DNA of 64,000 nucleotides from positions 868,001 to 932,000 of the forward strand of contig OY723250.1 in assembly GCA_963210315.1 (NCBI GenBank), written 5' to 3'. Shown here piece by piece: positions 12,114 to 23,122 of this stretch. Numbering within the stretch: the first letter of the stretch is position 1; each line of letters begins with the position of its first letter. This stretch comes from Rhynchopus euleeides (lineage: Eukaryota; Euglenozoa; Diplonemea; Diplonemida; Diplonemidae). A program made the translations under genes and the position numbers. The notes under the pieces are model-generated. The model was not told the origin of the DNA, did not search any database, and was given only the letters and a program-made list of their open reading frames with translations.

Positions 12114-13172
12114 TTAGACAATGTCATCCCCAGAAGGCCCGATCCCAACAGGGGCGATGGAGCATGCAACTGCCGAGAGGTCATCCAGGGCGTACATCGA
12201 GGGCTGCTTTGTGGCAGTGCTGAGGGTGAGGGAGCGCCACATGCAGTTGTTCTGCTGGCTTGCGTTGACCTCACACTCGAAGTAAACAGAGTCGATGTCC
12301 TCCTGGAAGTCATGCCCGCGGACGAAGAAGAAGGATGAATCGCACTTCCCCGCGCTCCGGGAGATCTTTCCGTAGAGGTTCAAAAGGAAGATGGAACGGC
12401 CCTTCATCTCGGGCACCACAGGCCACCCATGCTCCTGCACACAGGCGCGCAGAGGCATCTCCGGCACACCGTGCCTGTTCTTCAGGTCCTGGGGGCGGTA
12501 GAGGAACTCGTCGGGGAAGACCTCCTGGATCACCTTCTGCAGCTTGCCGTATGCCGTGGTGGAGTGCCTGCAGTTGTTGTGGAGGCCGCGCCCGATCAGC
12601 GGTGCGGCCCACCCCAGCCCGTCCTTAAAGGATCCCTTGATGTCGAGGTTGATGACGAGGGGGAAGTGGTCCCTGTTGCCCTTCGACCACGTCTGGATCT
12701 TGGAGAGCGTCTCCGAAAAGCTGTCGGGGGTGCCCGCGGTGGTAAGGCAGTCGATCAGATTCTCATGGCGCACCTCCCAGTCGCCCGAGTCTATGTTATA
12801 CCAGATGTCGAGCTCGATGGTGCGGATGCCGTCCTCCAGCTGCTCTGGAAGAGAGGCGTGTGTGAACCTCCAGCTTGCGACAAGAAGCCATCCGAAGATG
12901 CTGCATTGGTGTGTGCTGTTGTGCGTCCCGAAGAGGCAGTGCTGGTCAAATCTGCGGTCAGCAGCCACAAATTCCTCTTCAACCTCCTTCGGCAGCAGGT
13001 CTCGTCTCTGCGGCTTCACCCACGGGGCAGGGATGGATGCGAGCAGAACCACGGCGCAGATCGCAGAGATCACCGCGTTTGCCCAGAACCCGATGCCCGC
13101 TCCATGCGTCACGGTCATCAGCGTTAGCACGAGGGTCGACGCAATCACACGCCGCCACACGATGACAGGCAT
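12114..13172 (-). CDS. PI-PLC X/C1-domain-like membrane-anchored phosphodiesterase
   Basis: A 352-residue protein from the ATG at 13172; the open frame extends seven codons further up to a TTG. Residues ~5-25 and ~30-47 are two hydrophobic segments that probably anchor it in a membrane. Numbered from the ATG, the catalytic-domain signature is clear: GTHNS around residues 82-86, then LPEQLEDGIRTIELDIW near 108-124 with the acidic pair of ELD, then VRHE with a second His near residue 136. This pattern matches the Ca2+-dependent PI-PLC-C1-like branch of the PLC-like TIM-barrel phosphodiesterases, in which the two histidines perform acid-base catalysis. The substrate (phosphoinositide, GPI or other) cannot be told. 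The gene lies on the same strand as the downstream host genes. No intron is needed. Confidence 0.75.
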   Translation of the reverse strand: MPVIVWRRVIASTLVLTLMTVTHGAGIGFWANAVISAICAVVLLASIPAPWVKPQRRDLLPKEVEEEFVAADRRFDQHCLFGTHNSTHQCSIFGWLLVASWRFTHASLPEQLEDGIRTIELDIWYNIDSGDWEVRHENLIDCLTTAGTPDSFSETLSKIQTWSKGNRDHFPLVINLDIKGSFKDGLGWAAPLIGRGLHNNCRHSTTAYGKLQKVIQEVFPDEFLYRPQDLKNRHGVPEMPLRACVQEHGWPVVPEMKGRSIFLLNLYGKISRSAGKCDSSFFFVRGHDFQEDIDSVYFECEVNASQQNNCMWRSLTLSTATKQPSMYALDDLSAVACSIAPVGIGPSGDDIV

Positions 13173-14725
13173 CTTGCCCCTTTTCTTGAACAAAGAGAAG
13201 AGGGCGGGGTGTTGGAATGAACACTACCTCTCAACAAGGAGAGGGAGATGGGTAGAGAGAGAGTCTCAGTCGGGTTGATAAAAATAAATACAGAACCCAG
13301 GCGGGGCAAGGACACACAATGGCAACCTCCTCTTGGAGCAGGAGAGGGGCTGGGTGTGCTTTGAAACCAGAGGCTGTGTAGCGCACTCTTGGTAAAGTAC
13401 TGTTGGTCTGTCTGTATGCCACTAATGTGTGGCAAACACTGCAAAAAAAAATAAGAACAGGCTGCGAAAGGCGGGTCGTGTTGTTGTGTAGGTATGGTGG
13501 GGTGGTGGTGGTGGTGGTGGCGGGGGGGTGGGGGGTGGGGTGGGGTGCCTGTCCTGCCGGGTGGGGTGGGGTGCGTGGAAATGCTGGGAAGGGCTTGAAA
13601 AATATATATCACCGCCTAATGTACCTTCCCCACACCAAAGGGGGAGAGGGGTTCGGTGGAGGGAGGTGGTGTCCACCCTCACATTTTTTTCCGGGACTTC
13701 GTTCGTTTGCGCCCCGAATGCAGTTGCCTCGCGCACCCACCCACCTTTAGTGGGCCGGGCCGTACGCTTAGCGCCCCCCACACCCCCCGCACCTACCCTT
13801 CTCTCCCCATTTGAACCTCTTCGGCAGGATGCAATAAGGACACAGCCTTCCTTTGCCAAACCCGTGCCGTGCAGATGTGCACAGCACCTCTGGGACTGGG
13901 GGCGAGGGGGAGTTGGAGACGGGGGTGGGGGTGGGGTGGGGTGGGGTGGGGGTGGCTGGGTGGGCAACTGCTCCCCCCTCCCCGCCCGCCACCCCCCTTC
14001 AGTTGGTGGGATCACCAACACGGATAGAAACTGACACCCAATAACCTACCTCGGCCTTGTACTCCCCCAGAGGACAGCATTGCTGCAGAGGGTATTTTTT
14101 GCCTTTCTCTTGTTGCCTCAAAAGCGATGCCGACGGTACACACCTACACACACCCCAACCCCCAATCCCCCCCACATCTTCCAGATGCTATATTTTTTAA
14201 AAAAAACACCAACAGAGGAAGCCCCTGGTTGGTGCCGTTTAAAAAAACAAGCGGGTATGGCATGCGGCACACAAGGCAACACTACTCACTTCCACACCCC
14301 GCACCCCCACCCTCTTTTTTTACTTTCGGGAGCCAGTGAAAGGGTCACCCGTGATCGGGGGGTAGCCGGAGGGGAGAGGAAGGGGCAATCTACAGGCAGT
14401 GAGGTGTGGGGGGAAGGGGGGAAGGGGGTAGTGATGGCGAGAAGAAGGTGGGTGCAGCAGAGACGGCCTTCTGAAAGTCTCAAAATTGTAGAGGGGGGGG
14501 GGCAAGCGTGGAGCAACATCAACCGCGTCATGCGGCCATCCGGGCAAGGACCTGCCGGCGTTGCGTAAGCTTCTGCATGGCGACTGCCGAGGGTTGTATG
14601 CGCAGCTGCAGCTGCAGCGTATCGAGCGCATGTGCCGTCTGTGTTAGGTGGTGGTGGGGTGATGTGGGTGGAATCACATATGGAGCTTTGTGGGCCGCAT
14701 TGATCGCAGACTTGCGTGAATATAT
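13173..14725. other. intergenic, no gene recognised
   Basis: This 1.55-kb stretch has strong strand asymmetry, with G-rich plus-strand runs near 13500-13560 and 13910-13960, and scattered A tracts. No open frame shows a domain. The pyrimidine-rich minus-strand sequence just upstream of 13172 could serve splicing or trans-splicing of the neighbouring gene, but I cannot show this. Confidence 0.4.
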
Positions 14726-17700
14726 CTATTGCGGTGTGGTTGCAACCAGATCACACACCGGGCTGCTGACGCAATCCCCGCTGCCCCACACGCCACAGTT
14801 TGCTTTTGACACACGAGAACACAATATTTGACGACATTTGACGTAAAGATCAGTCCATACTTCTAACAACCTGCACCGGTCATCTGCGTTCCTCTGAGAG
14901 CACAGGTCAGCGTGGATCAAGTCGAGCACCCGCACGACTGCCACATGGATGACCTTCCGCACCGTTGATGCATCTGCACGGTAGTTGAGCTCCTCCACCA
15001 GACGAGGCACGTCGGCCAGTGTGCGTGGGAGGATCCCAAGGGAGGTGAATGCCTGTGGTGGTGGTGGTGGTGGTGTTGCAGCACGGTGTTGCCCGGCGTG
15101 GCACGGCACTTCTTGGGAGTGCAGATGGGAGGTGGGGTCGTTGACTTCAGAACACCCACCCGGTGACGCTTCACAGAGCATCCGCACGGCGAACCGTTCA
15201 CAAGATGAGCAACCCCTCTGTGGAGACACACACAACGCGGCGACCAATCCTCCACCTGGACCACCCAGCCCAGTGACAATGGTGGATAAGGGGACCCCAC
15301 GTGATGTTTGAGCCATACCTGCCAGGCCTTGTGGTTGTCCTGGATCTGCACATTCCAGCACAGCACAGCAATCCAGTAGAGCTGTTCGAAGGCGCGGACA
15401 GACATGCTTTCTGCTTCAGACGCACCCTCGCGCAGTGTGTGCAGGTGGGAAAAGGCGAGACGCGCAGCCTGTTGATGCGGGAGGGGGTGTATGTGGTGAA
15501 GTATAAAGCACAGAGGTGGCCCCCCTTCACTGGCATGCTGGCTGTGCCAGAGATCTGGTGATACGGCAAGTGTAAAAGCAAAGACAGGCCCCCCACCCAC
15601 CCAGCAGGGAGTGGCAGGGAGGCAGGGCTGGCGCGGATCCCCACGAAGCCTTCGAAGCAGCGACACAGGATAGCAGCACCACAGCTGGCATACCGACAGG
15701 GCCTCCTGCGTGCCATGCGACAGGGTGGCTGCCTCGTCCATGTCGGAGATAGCATGCGACAGGCGTGCGTTGAGAAACCCGAGGAGCTCCCGCACAATCC
15801 AAGACGCGGTGCCGCTGGCAGAGGTGTTCTGCGCATCGACGTAGCTTGCGCAGTAGTAGAGGGCAACGAGGAACGCCTCGACGGCAAGCAGCACAGAGCC
15901 ACGCTCGCGTGATGTTGCAGCAACACCGCTTGCAAGACGTGCGCACAATGGTGCGGGGAAGAACCGCGAGGCAGCGCACTGGCGGATGTCGACCTTGCCA
16001 TCAGTGGAGACACGCCCCAGCAGGCGCTCGCGTGCCTCACGGTGCTGGCACACTGCGTTGAGGACCACCTGCGTGCCAGCCTCTGGCAGGAGGCGGAGGT
16101 AGTGCAGGGCTGCCTCCGAGTCGTGCGGCACCAGCCGCAGCACATACGCCTCCAGCTGTGCCTGCAGCTGTGCGTAGGCACCAGAGGTCTCGTCCAGCAG
16201 GCCGTACCTGCTGAGCAGCAGGCCGAGGTGCAGCCCCTCCAGTGCGAACTCTGCCAGCTCCGGCACGATGGTGGGCGGCAGCAGTGCTGTGAGTGCCTTG
16301 GCGGGGCACTGCGACCACAGCATGACCTTGCAGTAGAGGAGGGGGTCGAGGGGCACGCTGAGCTCCGACGGGGGCACCTGCTCCACCCAGTGCGTGAAGT
16401 AGGCGAGGGAGAAGGGCGCGTCGCCGCGGGGCATGTCCTCGGGGGCAGACACTGCGTTGACGAAGGAGAGGTGCAGCCACACGTGGTCTTGCGCGAACTT
16501 GAGAGCAGACGACTGCGTCATGGCGTCGCGAACCAGCTCGACCTGATGCACAGTCGCAGAGCGGGAGAGCAGCAGCTGGATGGCGTGTTTGAAGGGGTTG
16601 GCACGCACACGCTCTTCGGTGAAGTCGGTCAGAGGCGCGCCACCCTGGCGCAAGGAGAGCGAGCCAGAGCTGGTGGGTGCGACGGGGGGCCACCCTGCCT
16701 CTGCTAGTGTCGCCAGCTGCACATCCCCGAGCTGCGAACGCGCTGCCTCGCAGAAGGCTTGGATGTCACCGGCACGCAGGCAGAGGTAGGCAACGGCCCA
16801 CCCGTCGAGGTCCCCACCGCTGCGCGCAAGGTGGTTCTTCGCGTGGTGCTGAGCGAGCAGCAGCGTGCCGGCCATGCTCAGCTCCGCGTACTCGCGGCGC
16901 AGGTAAGCTGTGAAGTCCTCCTCCAGCAGCTCCCTGCAGGCTGCCGCGCGTGCCAGCTCCCTCGGGAGGCTTGCCTCGCAGGCAGCGGTGCTGGCGACAA
17001 CCAGGCTGGACACGGCATCCCACAGGCCTTCTGCAGTGCGCTGCAGGTGCTCGGGTCGCTTGCCGCTTGCGCCGTTGTTGGAGAGCTGGCTGAGCTGCCT
17101 GATGTGCAGCGCAGGGCTGCGCGAGTCATCCGAACAAAGCTCGCGCACCACACGGCAGTAGTGCGGTGCGCGCGCATCGAGCGACAGGGCGACAGAGGCT
17201 GGGGAGGCATCAACCGGATGTGCCCGGCCCTGGTTGGGCAGCACCTGCGCGTCGGCTGCAGCCGCGACACGCGTCACACCTGCGGACTCGATGAGCGATC
17301 CGTTGTAGCTGCGGAAGTTGTAGATAAAATGGCGGCCGTGCAGCTGCTGCCCTGTTGCAACGGTGCTCTGCTTGGCCCGATCCAGCCAGTTTGTCAGCCG
17401 CTCTGCATGGCGGTGGTACAGCTCGTGGTCGAGATCGGCGTCGGGGTTCAGCTTCCTTGGGTGCTCTGCCGGCGACACCTCCACCACGCCACGCGACAAC
17501 ACTGCCTCACGTGCCTGCTCCGTGGCCCGTTTGTGCGACGCCTCGCCTGGAACAGGAACCACAACCCCGCCCCGCATTGTCGTGAGCTTCTCCATCTCTT
17601 GGATCTTGTCGCGCTGTGCAGCAAGAGTTGCATTCGGGCGGGGATCCCTGGTGGCCAGCAACTGCTTCGCATCGCTACTCAGCTGCTGGATGCGACCCTG

Positions 17701-17730
17701 CAAGGCGCGTGCGCCTTGCAGGTCGGCCAT
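14726..17730 (-). CDS. NUP93: nucleoporin Nup93/Nic96 family, with intron(s)
   Basis: This is the scaffold nucleoporin of the inner ring of the nuclear pore. I start at the ATG at 17730, because the frame above it opens only with GTG and looks like leader sequence. An N-terminal helical region of ~70 residues is followed by the alpha-solenoid. Diagnostic stretches resemble animal Nup93: GDLDGWAVAYLCLRAGDI followed by a Q-L-G motif, PLLYCKVMLWSQCPAKAL, and EAALHYLRLL. The long frame runs out of homology after KAWQ, where a CAG/GTATGG donor (exon end 15319) joins a CCACAG acceptor (exon start 15052) in phase 0. The last exon then reads to the TAG at 14726. Removing that intron gives 912 residues. 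A further in-frame stretch at about 15469-15666 is low-complexity and intron-like (acceptor CAACAG at 15469-15474). Without it the protein is ~846 residues, close to the family's usual 820-840. Confidence 0.85.
15053..15318 (-). other. spliceosomal intron of the Nup93 gene
   Basis: The donor CAG|GTATGG at 15319/15318 and acceptor CCACAG|GC at 15053/15052 bracket 266 bp. The acceptor is preceded by a (CCA)n tract at 15055-15077 on the coding strand. Splicing is phase 0 and restores a helical C-terminal exon (TSLGILPRTLADVPRLVEEL) that lies in a different frame from the upstream exon. It shows that the host uses GT-AG introns. Confidence 0.75.
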
Positions 17731-18538
17731 ACTAACGCCCTGGTTGCAGCACCAGGTGGTGTGCCTGTGGAGTGGGTGGTGGATGGCTGTGAAGTGGAAA
17801 CGGTTCTCGGGTGGGTAGTGCGTCCCAGGAACGTGTGGAGAGCGGCGAGTGGGGAAGGGCCGTGGAGCGCCGCTTTCATTTCGAGGGATTTGTTTACCAC
17901 CAGACGCCACACTTCAGTGTCGCAACGTTTTTGTTAGCGATTTCTTAAAAAGGGACAGAAGCAGAGCAGTGCCGGCAAACCTGACCAGCAACGGTATGCA
18001 GCTTCCTCATGTCGGGGTGTAGACAGACGTAATAAAACCCACAGGGTACAAAAGCCAGCAATGCTCTCTCACATGCCATGGTTCAGGAGTCACAAGCTAC
18101 ATGTGAAGACGAACACGTCGCAGTTATCGGATTGTTGCCTTTCCACCAGGCACTCACTATTACGGAAGAACAAAAGAATATGACACGAAAACACGCCAGC
18201 GAGGGAGGCGGGGCTGCTCAACACGGGCCCACCCCGGCTCCACCAGCACCGTTGCTCTCACTTGGGACATCGTCGAGCTCCGCAGGGAAGAACAGACATC
18301 GCTCAAGGAAAGGACACAGGGCCCCGCTTCGACTCGCGGTCAGTGAGGTCAGGCCGACATGTTCTCTTGCTGTTGACACAAGCTTCGACATGTGTCTCTG
18401 TGATGAGAGCATTCGTGATCAGCCCCCAGTGACCGAGAGAGGGGAACGGAACCCTGCACGTCTGCATCACAACGGCACACGAGAAAGAAGAACGTTCGGT
18501 GAGGCAAGAGACGGGTGCTGGGGGCGGCATCTGCATTC
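17731..18538. other. intergenic, no gene recognised
   Basis: An 0.8-kb spacer between the Nup93 start and the stop of the first cysteine synthase. Open frames are short and featureless. The sequence CCACTCCACAG just upstream of the Nup93 ATG (coding strand, about 17775-17785) resembles a 3' splice site and may mark a 5' exon or a trans-splice acceptor. Confidence 0.35.
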
Positions 18539-19519
18539 CTACGCCTCCTTGGTGAACAGGGGTGTGGAAAGGTAGCGCTCGCCGAAGGAGCAGCACACAG
18601 TCACAATGCGCTTGCCCTTGAACTCGGGGCGCTGTGCCACCCGGATGGCGGCAGAAACGTTTCCTCCGGCGCTGATGCCGGCCAGGATGCCCTCCTCCTT
18701 GGCAAGGCGGCGTGCCATCTCGAAGGACTCCTCGTTGGTGATCTGCTCCACCCCGTCCAGCAGCGAGGTGTCGAGGGTGTCGGGGATGAACCCAGCCCCG
18801 ATGCCCTGGATCATGTGGGGTGCAGGGGACCCGCCAGAGATGACAGGCGAGGCGCTCGGCTCCACGGCGATCGCCTTGAAGTCGGGGTTCTGCTTCTTGA
18901 TGTAGCGCGTCACACCGGTGATTGTGCCGCCCGTGCCCACACCGGCAACAATGGCGTCGATCTTACCGTCGGTGTCACGCCAGATCTCAGGCCCAGTCGT
19001 GTCCTCGTGGATCTGCGGGTTGGCAGGGTTCGTGAACTGCCCGGGGATGAAGGCCTTCCTGCCTGCGGTGATCTCCGCTTCGCAGAGCTCTTTCGCAGCA
19101 GCCAGGGCACCCGACATGCCCTTCTCCCGCGGTGTCAGCACAATGTTGGCACCGAACTGCTTCAGAAGCGCACGGCGCTCCACACTCATCGACTCAGGCA
19201 TCGTCAGCGTCAGCTTGAAGCCACGGTCTGCGCAGAGGAACGCAAGGGCAATCCCGGTGTTACCGCTGGTCGGCTCAATCACGTGTGTGTCAGGAGTCAG
19301 CTCCCCACGCTTGAGACCATCGTTGATCAGCGCCAACCCGAGACGGTCCTTCACGCTCTTCAGCGGGTTCTCCGACTCCATCTTCAGAAGGATCTCGGCA
19401 TCCAGGTCCGCCGGCACAACACGGCGCAAACGCACCAGCGGGGTGTTCCCGACAGCATCGGAGATGTTGTTCAGGATGCCCGACGAGGCAAGGCGCCGCT
19501 GGAAGACACGCAGGGCCAT
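18539..19519 (-). CDS. cysteine synthase (O-acetylserine sulfhydrylase), copy 1
   Basis: A PLP enzyme that makes cysteine from O-acetylserine and sulfide. From the ATG at 19519 it is 326 residues, typical of the family. Residues 1-14 (MALRVFQRRLASSG) are basic and lack acidic residues, like a mitochondrial presequence. The catalytic core is intact: the PLP lysine in NPLKSVKDR (Lys57), the substrate loop TSGNTG (84-89), the phosphate loop GTGGT (195-199), and GISAGGN (281-287) with the pyridine-binding serine. The frame continues up to 19612, but that segment is unlike the other copies. Two further copies lie upstream on the same strand, with serine acetyltransferase beyond them. The copies differ from one another by few residues after position 20, implying recent duplication or gene conversion. 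Confidence 0.92.
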   Translation of the reverse strand: MALRVFQRRLASSGILNNISDAVGNTPLVRLRRVVPADLDAEILLKMESENPLKSVKDRLGLALINDGLKRGELTPDTHVIEPTSGNTGIALAFLCADRGFKLTLTMPESMSVERRALLKQFGANIVLTPREKGMSGALAAAKELCEAEITAGRKAFIPGQFTNPANPQIHEDTTGPEIWRDTDGKIDAIVAGVGTGGTITGVTRYIKKQNPDFKAIAVEPSASPVISGGSPAPHMIQGIGAGFIPDTLDTSLLDGVEQITNEESFEMARRLAKEEGILAGISAGGNVSAAIRVAQRPEFKGKRIVTVCCSFGERYLSTPLFTKEA

Positions 19520-19960
19520 GGTGCCGTTGTGTGTCTGTGTGGCGTGGCGTGACGGGTGGCAAAGACAGCAGGCAGGCGAGACAGCAATGCGGCAAATAAC
19601 CACAATACGCATCCGAACTCAAACTGAGCCATTTCTACGAACACCACTGGTGCTCCTGTGCTAGAGAGGCGGAACAGCAAGGTTAACAGCAAAACACGTA
19701 AGACACCCTGCGATCACAGAATGACACTCTCAGTGGCATGTTGTCCCGGACACGCCTTTCGTACATGCACGGGACACAGCCTGCAAGAAATACAAGAAGG
19801 GGCAGTGCGCAGGTGGCTTGCTTGTGCCTCCGAATCACAAAGAGCCTGGTTGCGGAACCTGAGGTGGGCTCTCACTGTCCCGCATGGCTGCAGTGATCAG
19901 GAGCACAAGCGAAGCCGCCCGCAGCAAACAGGCGGATAGCAAGACGCGTCAATACGCAGC
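19520..19960. other. spacer between cysteine synthase copies 1 and 2
   Basis: This 441-bp stretch has no open frame of note. It does not resemble the spacer between copies 2 and 3, so the near-identity of the copies is confined to the coding regions. Confidence 0.4.
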
Positions 19961-20944
19961 TCACTCAGCAGGTTGGGGGAAGAGGGGCGTGGAAAGGTAG
20001 CGCTCGCCAAAGGAGCAGCACACGGTCACAATGCGCTTGCCCTTGAACTCGGGGCGCTGTGCCACCCGGATGGCGGCAGAAACGTTTCCTCCGGCGCTGA
20101 TGCCGGCCAGGATGCCCTCCTCCTTGGCAAGGCGGCGTGCCATCTCGAAGGACTCCTCGTTGGAGATCTGCTCCACCCCGTCCAGCAGCGAGGTGTCGAG
20201 GGTGTCGGGGATGAACCCAGCCCCGATGCCCTGGATCATGTGGGGTGCAGGGGACCCGCCAGAGATGACAGGCGAGGCGCTCGGCTCCACAGCAATCGCC
20301 TTGAAGTCGGGGTTCTGCTTCCTGATGTAGCGCGTCACACCGGTGATTGTGCCGCCCGTGCCCACACCGGCAACAATGGCGTCGATCTTACCGTCGGTGT
20401 CACGCCAGATCTCAGGCCCAGTCGTGTCCTCGTGGATCTGCGGGTTGGCAGGGTTCGTGAACTGCCCAGGGATGAAGGCCTTCCTGCCTGCGGCGATCTC
20501 CGCTTCGCAGAGCTCTTTCGCAGCAGCCAGGGCACCCGACATGCCCTTCTCACGCGGTGTCAGCACAATGTTGGCACCGAACTGAATCAGGAGTGCACGG
20601 CGCTCCAGACTCATCGACTCAGGCATCGTCAGCGTCAGCTTGTACCCACGGTCTGCGCAGAGGAACGCAAGGGCAATCCCGGTGTTACCGCTGGTCGGCT
20701 CAATCACGTGTGTGTCAGGAGTCAGCTCCCCACGCTTGAGACCATCGTTGATCAGCGCCAACCCGAGGCGGTCCTTCACGCTCTTCAGCGGGTTCTCCGA
20801 CTCCATCTTCAGAAGGATCTCGGCATCCAGGTCCCCCGGCACAACACGGCGCAAACGCACCAGCGGGGTGTTCCCGATGCTATCGGAAATATTGTTCAGG
20901 ATGCGTGACGAGGCAAGGCGCCGCTGGAAGACACGCAGGGCCAT
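19961..20944 (-). CDS. cysteine synthase (O-acetylserine sulfhydrylase), copy 2
   Basis: A 327-residue protein from the ATG at 20944, nearly identical to copy 1 and sharing the same presequence-like start MALRVFQRRLASS. All PLP-site motifs are present (SVKDR, TSGNTG, GTGGT, GISAGGN). It differs from copy 1 at scattered positions: SRILNNISDSIGN near residues 13-24, MSLERRALLIQFG near 111-123, and a different C-terminus, TPLFPQPAE. The frame remains open for 80 codons above the ATG, through a hydrophobic stretch. I prefer the ATG at 20944 because it matches copy 1 and follows a CCACACAG acceptor-like site. The role is the second step of cysteine synthesis, probably mitochondrial. Confidence 0.92.
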   Translation of the reverse strand: MALRVFQRRLASSRILNNISDSIGNTPLVRLRRVVPGDLDAEILLKMESENPLKSVKDRLGLALINDGLKRGELTPDTHVIEPTSGNTGIALAFLCADRGYKLTLTMPESMSLERRALLIQFGANIVLTPREKGMSGALAAAKELCEAEIAAGRKAFIPGQFTNPANPQIHEDTTGPEIWRDTDGKIDAIVAGVGTGGTITGVTRYIRKQNPDFKAIAVEPSASPVISGGSPAPHMIQGIGAGFIPDTLDTSLLDGVEQISNEESFEMARRLAKEEGILAGISAGGNVSAAIRVAQRPEFKGKRIVTVCCSFGERYLSTPLFPQPAE

Positions 20945-22162
20945 GGTGGACTCTAATCCTGTGTGGGATGTGGTGAGGATGAATCGGAAGAAATGCATGA
21001 CTGGCACCAACACCCCTGCGAGCACGGAGCTGAAAAACAAACTTATACACAGTGGCCAGGGGACAGGGGACATGGAAGGGGGGTGGGCAGCACTGGCAGA
21101 GGCATATGTCGCATTCTTCTCTCTTTTGTCCGGAGCATGGGTGTATTTGTTAAACTCAGTCCCCCATTCCCCGACGTGCGGCACTGCAACGGTGCAGTGT
21201 TGCCTGAATTTTACCTTGTTGCTTTGCCCCGTTCAGCAGACGTTTTCTTTTTTTACGTTGCGCTGGACACATCACGCGGAAGGTATTCACAACAGCAGCT
21301 TGCCTGCCACAGACTGCACAGGATTGACAGCGGAAAGGCATGCAGACCGATCCCGGCCCACATTCCCACTGTCACATTCCTGTGCAACCCATGGTTGCGA
21401 AGACAGCGGTTACTACGAGATGTCACCCAGTGTACTGTGTGCCTGAATCAAACCACCCGCAAACTTGGTGTATGTTATATCGCACAAACCTTGTTCTATG
21501 GTACACCACTATTTACCTTAGCCCCAATGCCTTTTCCCTCGACGTGAACGTTGCCCTCCTCCCCCACCCTGCCGCTGCCCTCACCCATGCGCCGAGGGCA
21601 AAACCAGACCACACCGGGAGATCAAACCGGAGAGGAGGAAGTCGTCACACGCTCCCTCCCCCCCTGCAGTTGATAGTCTCTGAAACACAGAGTGGCTGCA
21701 CAGCCTCTGCTGCGCTCTGGGTCGGGCAGCGGGCGGACGGGTCGGCAGGAACAACACGTGTGTGAAACAAAAGAGCAGGTGGTCGGGGAAAGGGTCGGTG
21801 CAGCGGAAGGGGGCAGGGGGCGGGGCGGGAGTGGAGTATGAAAAAGGTTGCGGGGAGAGGCGGCCTCCCTTAGCTTATTCCGCAGGTGGTTGTCCAGGGC
21901 GGAGTATCCCTGTGCGGGCCAGGGGATGGCGTCGCATTCGCCGTGGGAGGGCCGTGTCCTTTGGGGGGGGGATACTTGGGGAGCACAATGGAATGGGAAT
22001 AATATAACAGGCACCCCAACATCATGTCACAGCACCAGATGGTGTCTTTGGTAAGCTGTGCAACAACCTGGGGTGTATGGCAATATCATCATCGGAGGGG
22101 GTGAGAAGGGGTGAGGGGTACAGCAAGCAAGAGCAGCGATTCGCAGCATGTTACATGCGGGT
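20945..22162. other. intergenic, no gene recognised
   Basis: This 1.2-kb spacer separates copies 2 and 3 and has no recognisable coding sequence. The minus-strand sequence right after 20944 encodes a hydrophobic run if read in frame with copy 2; I treat it as leader. Confidence 0.4.
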
Positions 22163-23122
22163 TTAGTCCTCCTTCGCGAAGAGGGGTGTAGACAGGTAGC
22201 GCTCGCCGAAGGAGCAGCACACAGTCACAATGCGCTTGCCCTTGAACTCGGGGCGCTGTGCGACGCGGATGGCGGCAGCCACATTCCCGCCGGCGCTGAT
22301 GCCGGCCAGGATGCCCTCCTCCTTGGCAAGGCGGCGTGCCATCTCGAAGGCCTCGTCGTTCGTGATCTGCTCCACCCCGTCCAGCACGGAACGGTCGAGG
22401 GTGTCAGGGATGAACCCAGCCCCGATGCCCTGGATCATGTGCGGCCCGGGAGACCCGCCAGAGATGACAGGCGAGGCGCTCGGCTCCACGGCGATCGCCT
22501 TGAAGTCGGGGTTCTGCTTCTTGATGTAGCGCGTCACACCGGTGATTGTGCCGCCCGTGCCCACACCGGCAACAATGGCGTCGATCTTACCGTCGGTGTC
22601 ACGCCAGATCTCAGGCCCAGTCGTGTCCTCGTGGATCTGCGGGTTGGCAGGGTTCGTGAACTGTCCAGGGATGAAGGCCTTCCTGCCTGCGGCGATCTCC
22701 TCGTCATGCAGCTTCTTGGCAGCGGCAAGCGCCCCCTTCATGCCCTCTGCACGCGGTGTCAGCACAATGTTGGCACCGAACTGCTTCAGAAGCGCACGGC
22801 GCTCCACACTCATCGACTCAGGCATTGCCAGCGTCAGCTTGTACCCACGGTCTGCGCAGAGGAACGCAAGGGCAATCCCGGTGTTACCGCTGGTCGACTC
22901 AATCACGTGTGTGTCAGGAGTCAGCTCCCCACGCTTGAGACCGTCGTTGATCAGCGCCAACCCGAGGCGGTCCTTCACGCTCTTCAGCGGGTTCTCCGAC
23001 TCCATCTTCAGAAGGATCTCGGCATCCAGGTCCCCCGGCACAACACGGCGCAAACGCACCAGCGGGGTGTTCCCGATCCCATCCGAAAGGCTGTTCAGGA
23101 TGCCCCTCTTGCCCTCTGCCAT
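22163..23122 (-). CDS. cysteine synthase (O-acetylserine sulfhydrylase), copy 3
   Basis: A 319-residue protein from the ATG at 23122. It differs from copies 1 and 2 at the N-terminus, starting [15 protein letters not shown] without the basic presequence. That suggests a cytosolic isoform paired with organellar ones. The motifs SVKDR, TSGNTG (here preceded by Ser rather than Pro), GTGGT and GISAGGN are intact. It carries a distinct block around residues 120-145 ([21 protein letters not shown]). From about residue 20 onward it is otherwise almost identical to the other two. The frame is open 39 codons further up, but that region is Thr/Ala-rich and unsupported. Its stop lies about 1.2 kb upstream (in the transcribed direction) of the copy 2 start. 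Confidence 0.92.
   Translation of the reverse strand: MAEGKRGILNSLSDGIGNTPLVRLRRVVPGDLDAEILLKMESENPLKSVKDRLGLALINDGLKRGELTPDTHVIESTSGNTGIALAFLCADRGYKLTLAMPESMSVERRALLKQFGANIVLTPRAEGMKGALAAAKKLHDEEIAAGRKAFIPGQFTNPANPQIHEDTTGPEIWRDTDGKIDAIVAGVGTGGTITGVTRYIKKQNPDFKAIAVEPSASPVISGGSPGPHMIQGIGAGFIPDTLDRSVLDGVEQITNDEAFEMARRLAKEEGILAGISAGGNVAAAIRVAQRPEFKGKRIVTVCCSFGERYLSTPLFAKED

Noticed and set aside
12429-17937. Long plus-strand frames opposite the PI-PLC and Nup93 genes
   Set aside because: They mirror genes with clear domain homology, are Arg/Pro/Ala-rich and show no domains of their own. They are GC-driven antisense shadows.
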